Source: Bryopsis sp. KO-2023
Taxonomy: Eukaryota; Chlorophyta; Ulvophyceae; Bryopsidales; Bryopsidaceae
Length of the DNA stretch: 64,000 bases
Reading direction: 5' to 3'
Assembly: GCA_030272585.1 (NCBI GenBank)
Contig: BSYQ01000008.1
Coordinates: 4,960,001-5,024,000, forward strand
Under the pieces are notes generated by a model. It made no database searches and was not told the origin of the DNA. It worked only from the letters and a program-made list of their open reading frames with translations. This document shows positions 35,401 through 45,600 of this stretch, in pieces. How positions within the stretch are numbered: position 1 is the stretch's first letter; the number at the start of each line of letters is the position of its first letter. The position numbers were made by a program, and so were the translations under genes.

Positions 35401-35529
35401 TACAACATCCTTCGCCACTGAATTAAATTTCGACTGGCCCTTCTTCTTTTCATTTTTCAGCTCCGCCTTACGCAGCTTTTCTTTAAACGTTCGAAGGGTT
35501 GCACCCTTTAATTTAGTCTGTTCATCCAT
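35281..35529 (-). CDS. Small Lys-rich exon candidate
   Basis: The minus-strand frame starts MDEQTKLKGATLRTFKEKLR after a possible CAAG acceptor and is strongly helical and basic for about 42 residues (to KFNSVAKDV); a GT follows there. It reads on to 35,281 in the same frame with weaker composition. It may be a first or internal exon of the minus-strand gene at 33-34 kb. Unrecognised. Confidence 0.25.
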   Translation of the reverse strand: MDEQTKLKGATLRTFKEKLRKAELKNEKKKGQSKFNSVAKDVVKHCVSFALLSFRRVSGRDGSFGPPDKYCEEEAANSKRMH

Positions 35530-35589
35530 CCTCTTGTTTCAGATGTTGAATTTTTTATTTTTTTTATTTTGTTGATGTTGAATTTCGAA

Positions 35590-35775
35590 ATTTCAGAATT
35601 CTGACACTTCATGACGCTCCAAGGATCGAAATTCTCAAGTTGGGGGCGCCGACCCCTCAGTCTGACATACATGATGCCCTGGAGCTTGGTTTTCTCTGGG
35701 CCGTTGAAGATAACATAAGCACCAAGCCCGCAGCCCAGCCAAGCAAAGAAGTTGCTGCTGTGAAGTTATTGCTCG
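35590..35775 (-). CDS. Exon candidate with one hydrophobic segment
   Basis: Reading from a TTCACAG acceptor near 35,766 on the minus strand gives FFAWLGCGLGAYVIFNGPEK followed by a basic stretch and ENFDPWSVMK. A membrane or targeting segment is plausible. The plus strand is open over the same bases, so the strand call is tentative. Unrecognised. Confidence 0.2.
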
Positions 35776-35947
35776 TCCAGATCACGAATATATCTACATA
35801 CGATTTTTAGAGCTATAGAGAACTAGTTAGGTGCACATCTCTGAGGGGTCCCCGACAGCCGCAAAGGTCGTCAGTGCGCTTCCACGCGAGGCCTTCGAGG
35901 GAAAAAAACGATTTTGACGCACCCTCGCTCTTCTTGCGTGGAGGAAT

Positions 35948-36316
35948 TTATAACGAGATCGATCTCATTCGACGCGAGGAAATCCGCTCGTTCAGGTCGT
36001 CAACGAGCCCGTCTGACAGGTACAGGGGTTTTCCTGCTGTCCGGTGGCTGCGACCTCGGCTCCTGCTTTTTCCTGAGGTTTCCGTTTTCAAACGCAGCAT
36101 GCGCCCGTTTTCGACGTCTGGAGGCACCGGGCGGTCGTTAGATCCAGCAGCGCGCGTCCTTTTTCTGTAGTTTCTGGCAGTTGCGCACGTTGGAGCTTTT
36201 AGTTTGACCAAGGGTCCGTGACTCATCGCCAAAGAAAAACTTTCGGTTTCGCGCGTCGACGAATGAGCTCGTTTTTCTATAGAAGCTCGACTCCATAACT
36301 CTGGAAGACCTCCCAT
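35948..36316 (-). CDS. Unrecognised basic protein, about 122 residues
   Basis: A minus-strand frame from the ATG at 36,316, preceded by a CTCTCAG acceptor ending at 36,323, runs to 35,948. It is rich in Arg, Ser and Gly (for instance SGKSRSRGRSHRTAGKPL) and has no recognisable domain. Its 5' end lies only about 340 bp from the start of the divergent Pmp-repeat gene, so a shared promoter region at 36,330-36,650 is possible. Confidence 0.3.
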   Translation of the reverse strand: MGGLPELWSRASIEKRAHSSTRETESFSLAMSHGPLVKLKAPTCATARNYRKRTRAAGSNDRPVPPDVENGRMLRLKTETSGKSRSRGRSHRTAGKPLYLSDGLVDDLNERISSRRMRSISL

Positions 36317-36657
36317 CGTCTCCTGAGAGAATCGCGAAAAATGGTCAAAACAGTTTCGTTCTAAAACGATATTAAGCAAGGAAAAGTAAACACCACAACC
36401 TACTGTTTTGTTTCCCCCCCAAAAAAAGTCCTCAGCAATGCCTACATGAATATATGCAAGCAAAAGCTAGCCCATTGTGAAATTCCATTTTGGGGGTTGC
36501 TCCCCAGCAAAGGGGAGGTGGGTTGTTTTCCCTAGAGATTTACTTTCCACAAACTATGTTTCACCAGTATTATTAATAATAAAACACCAATATTCAAAAA
36601 AGATTTCGTCCAAACAAACATGGTAACCTGTGCTGTGCAGGGTTTCAGAGAACTCCT

Positions 36658-39600
36658 ATGGATCGCCAGGGCAGACTGCCCTCGGCAACACTTTTGGTTT
36701 TTTCCGTTTTGCTGCTGACCACTCTCGGACAAGCAGTCGAATCCCCCTCATCGATCGACAGCCACCTTAGCTTTGGTGAAGCTGGCCGCCAGGGACGCCG
36801 CCTCTCAGCCGTGGCATGCCGAGACCTTCAATCAGAAGGAAACCCCAACCTGATTCGAGTCGATGATGCGATTTGGAAGGAGGCAGATTTCAGCCTTCAG
36901 AGGTTGATTTCATGTCTGCCGGCTTCCAGTGGAGGCGTGCTGGAATTCAACACCACTGCTGTGTTGATTCCAGAGGCGGCGGTGTTTGTGGAAGACAGGC
37001 CTGTGGTCATAACCACGGCGGCTGCCCAGGAAGCGAGAATCCAAGGCCAATTCCAAAAAGCATTGCTGGACGAGGAGAGAGTAACTTTCGGATGCCCTGA
37101 AGGAGTCGATGATTTTCGGTTCATGGAAATCAGGTGCCCTGTCATTCTCTGGTCGAATACGTTTGTTGTTTATTTTTTCCACCTGGCTTGCACTCTACAG
37201 AATTGAAGATGGATTTTTTTAATTTGACTGAGTTTTTTGAATTTTTTGCTGTAGTAATAATCGGGTGGTTCTGGATCATGTCGCTGTTATTGGCTGCAAA
37301 CCCCCCAAAGAATTTGCAGTAATGAAAGTCGATGAGACGGCCGAGTTGGTGTTGCGAAACACTGTGTTCGCCGACACTGTCCGAGATTCGGAGGATTTGA
37401 CACCAGTGATTCTGGCTGATAGCGGCTCCACCCTAAAAATAGAAAATTCCACGTTCTCTGGAAACAAAGTGGGCAGTCCGGTGGTGGTCAAAAAGGGGGC
37501 CATCGTCGAAATCGAGTCGGCTCGCTTCGAATCGAATTCTGTGGTGGGAAATGGGGGGGCTGTGGATGTGGAGGAAGGCGGACGTCTGGTGGTGGTTGGG
37601 GGGAAGTTCATTGAGAATCGAGCGGAGTGTGGAGGGGCTGTGCATTCGATCGACGGGGATGTTGAGTTGTCGGGGTGTGAGTTTTTGAGCAACCAGGGGA
37701 CGGATGGAGGTGCCGTATGCTTTGAGGTGAAAATACACAAATAAGTTATCATAAGGAAATCTAACTTGATGGTTCAAGGGGTTTTGTTTCAAGTGGGGTG
37801 CGCACGCATGCGTGTATTTTATTTTTTTTTGCCTAGAAGTGGCCCTCAGATTTTTTTTGGGGGGCTAGAAGTGCCCTGCAGATTTTTGTTTTTAAATAAA
37901 GGTCAAACAACTTCCTATTCGTGCTGAAACGAGTTGTTTTTCATGTGTGGTGAAATAACCACTGCTCTTTTCTTTTTCGTTTTTAGTTCTAGTTTTTTTA
38001 AAGTTTTAGTTCCAATGAAACTAAAGTTTAATTTTAGTTTTTAGTCTTAAAAAAAAATATAAGCGATTTCTGCCTCATCAATTTTGGGCCTTTTCGTGGG
38101 TGTGCAGGTTTCGAAGAAAGGCAAAGCGGAACTCAAAGTGGCGGATTCCGAGTTTCGGTCAAATTCTGCGGATGTGTCGGGTGGAGCTCTCAGTCTCAAC
38201 GGGACGATGGATGTGATAATGAATGGGACGAAATTCGACGGCAATAATGCCCAATCGGGCGGAGCCGTCCATGTGAATGGGGAAGGGACGATCGAAATTG
38301 AAAAAGCTGAATTCGTAGCGAATTCGGCTGCTGTGGAGGGAGGGGCTGTGAAGGTTGTCTCTGTGGTGAGCGTAAAGAAAAGAAAAGCACACCCACACAC
38401 ACACAGTCAATTTTCTTGATATTTCAATTTTTCAATTTTTTAGCATTTATTTTCTTGATATTTTTTCCTGGTGATTTTGATTCTGCCAAGACATCCCCCG
38501 TGTTCGCTGGATTTGATCGTTTTTTTTTTTTTTTTGAAAATGAATGGAGCTGGCAGCAATTTTGTGGTTAGTGCCTCTTATGTTTAAGAAACCACTTCCT
38601 GCCCCCTCCCCCCCCAAAAAATAAAATAAAATAAATAAAAATCTCATAGAGCAGCGAAAAAGTGCAGGGTAGTTTTATTTTTTAAAATTTCCATACGTGG
38701 AACTCGCTGTTTCTGTTCTTAGTAAGCATTTCCCACATCGTATTTGTGTTTTTTTTCGGGCAGGAAAATGCAACCTTCAGTCTAGCTTTGATTGCATCCA
38801 CTATTTCGGGTAGTTCTGCAAAAGATGGGGGTGGGTTACATGCTGAAGGACCGCTACAGCTGGAGCTGAAGAACGATGTTGATATCTTAGAAAATTCTGC
38901 CGAGAATCAAGGGGGTGGTCTTTGGATGGAGGCTGGCGCCAGTCTGACTGGGGAAGATATTCGATTCGCTAGGAACCAGGCGGAGGATGGCGGGGCTATT
39001 TACTTCCAGGTGTGGGGAGGGTATTGTTGTCTTTATACAGTCGCCATATATTGAGTCATTTCCCCTCCCCCCCCAAATGAAATGTCTGACAGCTACCTCC
39101 GCTGCCGTACATCATCGATGGAAGAGTTTATTCCAAGAATAGATATTGAATTTGTTGTATGTATGAATTGGGTTCAGAAGATTTTTCCGTTCAAAAAAAA
39201 AAAAACCAAGATGTTTTTAAAAATCCAAGGACTGTCATGCAGAGTGAGGGTGAAGGCGTGGATTCGTCGGAGAAAGAAGCTGTTACTCTAAAAAAAGCCA
39301 AATTCTCTTCAAATTCTGCGGAGGGTTATGGAGGTGGACTATATATTGGGGGTGCCCCTTGGAAATGCGATCTCGGAAAAGGAGTGGAGTTTTCTAAAAA
39401 CAAAGCCTCGAAATCGGGGGGTGGAATTTCGCTGCTGGAGGGTGCCGAATTGAACATCGACGGAGCAAATTTTAACGAAAACGAAGCGGTTAATTCAGGA
39501 GGGGCCATTTCTGCACAAGGGTTTAATCTGGACGGGAGGTTAATTATTTCTGGATCGAAGTTTGTGAAGAATAAGGGGGAATCTGGGGGGGCTGTGACGC

Positions 39601-42600
39601 TGGAGGGTGGAAAATCGATCGGGCAGTTCTCCGATGTGGATTTTGAGAGGAATTCTGTGTCAGACATGGGAGGGGGTGTGTTTGTTCTGGAGGGGCCTAA
39701 CTTGGAAATCAACGGAAGTCGATTTGAAGGAAACGATGCCACCACGATGGGTGGCGGAATAACTATTCAAGTGAGTTTCATTTTTTCAAAATCACTGGGG
39801 TTGGCTTCTGATGGTCCAATTTGACACTGTAAACACACGCACAAATATAGATTGCTTCTGAAATTCTGCCACTTTTTTCGTGGAAATTTTGCAGGCGCTG
39901 ACTAGTCCAACCGAAGTGATGATTTCGGGGTCAATTTTCGATGGGAATTCTGCTGGGAGAGGAGGCGGAATGTCTGTCATAGCTCCTGAAGGAACTGGCG
40001 AAATCGTGAAGCTTACCCTCAAGGATGAAATGATTTTCAGTTCAAACGAAGGCTTCGAATATGGAGGGGCCATTTCCATCACAGACCAAGCCGATGTCAA
40101 AATTTCCGATTCCACGTTCAAATCGAATAATGCCGGAATTTCTGGTGGAGGCATTGCGGCAAAGGTGTGGAATACTTAATTGGGATTCCCCCCCCCCAAA
40201 AAAAACTCCACTGAAACCCTTCTTCTCTTTTTATTCCCTTTTCTTTTTTGCAGCAAAGGGTTTTCTAGCTTATGCATGACTTTTGGCCAAGAATTAGTTT
40301 TTCATAAAACACAAACACACTGAGTTTGAGTTCCCTTTTGGCATTCATTCATTCATTCATTCAACTTTCCACATCTGGTGTGTAGAATTGATCGATTAGT
40401 TTTTTAAAAAGTGCGCTCCTTTTCATCAGACAAAAGAATCGATGGAGCTGTCCATAGGCGATTCCGAATTTGCTGAAAACAACGCCTCTTCTGGAGGTGC
40501 ATTGGAGCTTTCAGGGCCGGTCAACTGCGAATTAGTAACCAAAGTTCGATTCCTCGAGAACAAGGCCAATCAGGGTGGTGCCGTTTTCATGTCTGGCAAA
40601 GAATCGTCACTTTCTGGAACAAAACCCTTGTTTCGACAAAACCTGGCTGCCAATGGAGGTGGAATCAGCGCATTGGTAAGCAGGGCCCCCTATCCGAGAA
40701 AACGAGAAACAAGGTCTGAGCTAGGCGTTCGATGCTCATCATTTTTTATTTATCAGTCCGATTTTCGAAACAGGGGTGGGTTTAAGGAGAACGCTGGTCC
40801 ATTTTATATCCACAGATTCTTATCTCCAGATTTTGATAATTGAAAAACTGTTATATATGTATGCTTTGGTTCTAAGGTCTTTTTCTTGCAGGGTCCTTCT
40901 TTCATAACCCTTTCTGGTGCAATCTTCGAATTCAACGAAGCAAAATCGCCGGACCGCAGTTCGTCCGAGATCGATTTTTCAGGTGGGGCCGTATCCACCT
41001 CCGGAACCGTTGAAATGGACTTGAAAAAGTCAACCTTCTCGAGAAATTCGGCCCAGACTGACGGGGGTGCAGTAGTGGTGGCCACACCACAAGGCAAAAA
41101 CGCCCCGAAGGTGGTTCTGGAAGATGTGGATTTCAAGGAGAACTCTGCTGGCCAATTGGGGGGAGCTCTGACCGTCTCAGTAAGTCGTGTGGTGAAATCC
41201 TTTCTGCTGTGAGTTGTTTTTTAATGGAATTCCCTCATTGTTTCTTTTCCTTCCCCAAGAAAAAGTTGCGAAGCTTGTCCAGCCCACATATATAAATATA
41301 AATAAACATAAAAATGGCCGTGGTAATGGTAGTCTAAAGCAATTTTGTTTGTGATGCTCATAGGGGAAGGGCTCGTCAGAATTGACTGTCAAAGACACTT
41401 CTTTCTCGAAGAATAGTGCAAAGAGTGGTGGGGCTGTTTGGGTGAAGGGGGGATCCGCCGTGGTTGGTTTTTCGACCACAATTTTTAAAAGCAATTCGGC
41501 CGAGTTTGAAGGAGGATCCCTGGGAGCCAAAGATGTCCAGCTGTTGGAAATCGAAGGGGGGATGGCTTCAGAAAACACAGCTGGGACGCTGGGAGGGGCC
41601 CTCTCTGTCGAGGTAGGGTGCATCAAAACACTCTCTATATATACATAATTTTATTTTTTATTTATTCTTTTATTTATTTTTTTCTGGAACGGACTATATT
41701 GAGCTGGATTTTTAAGGCAGGGCTAAATCACCTCGTTGCATCAAAATACTCATACGTATATATGATACGTATGAGTATCCGATTCTCATGGATTATGAAA
41801 CCAGCTGGCTATAGACATTGTCTTCAGAAAACTTTCAAAATTTCTTTGGTGGGACAAAAAAACTTATGCAAATCGTGTTTATACTCAACAATACAAAGCA
41901 CCATTAAAAATTTTACAACGTTTATTATTGATAAAAAAAACACACACACACACACCTTGAAACGCAAGATATGCACGATCCAACAAATATTTCCTAATTA
42001 ACCGAAAAATATGTATTCGTGTGGTGTCTGACAGTGCAGCACCGAAAAACTCGATTGCTCAGTTACCATCGCAAGCGTGATATTCTTGTCCAACACAGCT
42101 GGGGAAAGAATCACCGGCCAGGAGCCCTGCACCGAATTCTCCATCCCAGACGAAGGCACCACAGCCGGCGGTGCTGTCGATTTCCGAGGAAACGGAATCT
42201 CCGTCACGATATTGAAAGATACCATTTTCGAAAATAACAGCGCATTCGAGGGTGGAGCCATCCGGGCACTCGGAGCCAGCAGACTGAATATCTCCAGTGC
42301 TGAAATCGTTGGAAACGATGCTGTGTTCGGTGGAGCTGTGGCTGTCAGGGATTTGGAAACATCCGGTAGCATTCTGCTGCGAAAAACTGACTTTTTGGAC
42401 AACGAGGCCTGCTTGGGCGGTGCGATTTACTCCATGAACGGGAAAGTGAATGCCGATGGAGGATTGCCGATCAAGCTGATGGACCTGGTGTTGGAAAACA
42501 ACGTGGCCAAAGCAGCCGGCGGTGCCCTTTTCGCGAATTCGACCGAGAATATCGGAATCTGCTGTGGATGTGGTGGAGCGGAGGACCCTGAGTTGCAGCC

Positions 42601-45600
42601 GTTGGACGATATGGCGCTGGCCTTCATTGATTTGGAATGTGCGACTTGGTGGGATCGAAATCGAGTGGTTGGGGGTGGCCATGGGGATGTTTTGGCTTCC
42701 CCCATCGTGGATAGGGTGGTGAACCCCCGAGGAATCCAAGGTCACATCAGCGGGACTTTTTTGCCGGTGGTGAATGTCTCGAACGTGGATGCTTTCGGGC
42801 AATGGGTGCCAGCGCAAGGGGTTTTCGTGAAAGTGGGCAGCGAGGGGGGGGTGATCCGAGGTCAGACCACAGCCGACATGTTTTCAGGTGCGCGTGGAGG
42901 AAATCTTGAGGTTCCTTTGAACCCGTGCTTTCTTGATTCTTTATATCGAGGGGGTGCAGGTGGTGGTGGATTGGTAATCTTTCTTTTGGTCTATCAAATT
43001 ACCTAGCTTTCAAGTTCTCTTTTCACTAAAACGAAAAGCAGTTTCCCAATGGAGCTGCCCCCCCCCCCCTCCAAAAAAAAAGAAAAAAGAACAAGATAAA
43101 CTGATTCCTGGAAATAGGGGGGCTATATGAATTGGTTACTGATTAAATCCGTAATTTTGAGAAATCTAAGTTGATTTTACAGCTAAATAAAATATTTTAT
43201 TTAAAAAGGGGGGGTGATTTGCAATCTCTGTGACTTATGATGATTATGGTATTTGGGTTTTCAGGGGTGGCAACTTTTGAAGGCACTCTGTTGCAAGCCC
43301 CCCCAGGGGAATACGAGCTGACGTACAGATTCACGGGGGTTTCCACCAAGGAGGAGGTTCTTGAGCCCGTCTCCATTTCAGTACAAATCAGGTCGTGCAA
43401 CTTCGGGGAATTCGCTGGTTTGGATGGTGTCACCTGTGAAAAATGCCCAGAAGGGAAATATAATTTCGGACAAACCATCCAGGAATGCAGAAGGTGTCCT
43501 GAAAATGCTTATTGCAATGGAACCCTTATCGTTCCGCTGGACGGGTATTGGCATTCCTCGATTTTTTCGACCCAAATTCACGAGTGTGTGAGGAAACAGA
43601 GCTGCGAGTGGGGGACCCGACTGAAGGATTTGGAGGAGGCCAGTGCGGCTTTGTTTGTCGAGAACTCGGGGCCGTCCAGGAGAAGGAATCTTTTGCAGCA
43701 GGGGAGGGTGGGTGTGGAGCTGGAGGATTTTCAATGCAAAGAGGTAAGGTATTGGAAAATCACCCGCCTGTGCTGATATAAACTGTTTTGCTTTTTTTTT
43801 GGGGGGGGGTGGGCAGACTAGAAGGAAAATTTTTGGAAAGGGGTTTCTCCTTCGATTTGTATTGCATTGCGTTGGGTTTTTTCTTCTTCGTTTTTTTTCA
43901 AGTGGAAGAGAAAATGGAATACAAAATCCATTTAGCATTAGATAAATGAGATGGGTTTTGGAGGAAAAAGAGTACAGAATTAATATTTTTAAGGAAAAGC
44001 CTTGATAATGCTTTACTATTTAGGGATTGTTTTTTTTTTTGCTTTTTTTAATCTTGATTATTTTTTCCCTGGCATTGAAACAAACCCCAGTGGATCTTGA
44101 CACATCGCACCCCATTTCTTCTTTTTTAAAAACGCTTCATCCTTTTCTTTCTTTAAATGCCTTGAAGGCATCACTCTTTTTCATTTTTTCATTTTTTCAC
44201 CCCTTTTTTCCACTTTTTCAAATTTTTGTTTCTGGTATCAGGGTTACGAAGGGCCGATCTGTGGCTCCTGTAATGCCACTTATGCCAGGATCAAGTCCGA
44301 TGAATGCATGAAATGCAAAGAAAAATCGCTGCATGTGTTTTCATCGGCTCTCCTAGCGATTTGGTATTTCGTGTTGGCTGCCTTCCTCATCAGATATGGC
44401 TGGAAACTGGGGCTACCTTTGTCATATGAAATGTCTGAAGGAGACGTTGAATCAGAACATGGAATGGATCCCCATCCAGAACCTGTCGGGTCGTCCGGAA
44501 TGGCTGTCACAGGTAAACAACTGAAAAAATCGCATGCTGCTGAAAACATTGGATATTTATGGATCGTTTGTCTAAGGCCAATAAAATGTGTTATTAATTG
44601 CATCGCAACCCATTATTTCTAATAAGCCTTTGGGGGTTCAAAGACGGGCTAAAATCATCTACTTCCTGTACATGGGTTTGGATCTGGCAAGCAATTGTAA
44701 AGTATGTAAAATAACAATTTCGACAAAAATACTAATATTGGTGAAATAGAATATAATGTGGGTTCATGATTATGACTTTTCGTTTGTTATTTTCATGATG
44801 AGACAGGTGGCAAGCGCATGTCGACTGAAAAGCCGAATGCCGATAAAGGGGGCCTCGAAATGACGCCAGTGAGTGTATTCCTTCTGTTTTCTAAATATTC
44901 ATTTTTTTCTGTCCAGTTTGATGTCCACAATACATGTTAAAAGACATCTTTTGTTTGTCTTTTTTCCATTTTTTTTTACTGGGTCATATTTCTTCCATGT
45001 TTCGCTCAAGAGATTTTTCACATCAACTCACTTCAATGTGTGGTGGTGTGTGGCTGGTAACCGAAGATAGCTAAAAAACTGCTTTCGACTCCATCCATCG
45101 GCCCCATCGAACCTCATCCCGGCCCATCAGTCAGACCTGGAGCTTCCGAGATCGAAACTGATGTGGGGGGACCGTCAGGGCAAGCCGAAGGCTCTACCCC
45201 CCCCAGCGTCGTGGACAGCGAAGATATCAAGCAGATCAAAATCGACATGAACGGGGATGGGGGCAAAGCCGGGGAAGGCAAAAACCTCGGAAAGAAAGCC
45301 CAGATGACCAAGGTGATGTCCAGAGGGATAGTTGGGGACGAAACCTACGTAGAACCGGATGAGGATGATTGCCGGCTGACCAGGAAAGATCACCGATTCG
45401 AAGTTGTTAAGGTGGGAGGTCTACTCTATTGTACAGCATATCTGGCTCGTCTTTGCCACAATTTTCCTATTCATGGAGACAGAGCAAACTGATGGTGCTT
45501 CAGCTGGTTCAGCTACACCCTTCATCGTATTTCCGTAAACAGCAGAAATTTCAGAAAACAGAAAATTGTATTTCCGTAAACAGCAGAAATTTCAGAAAAC

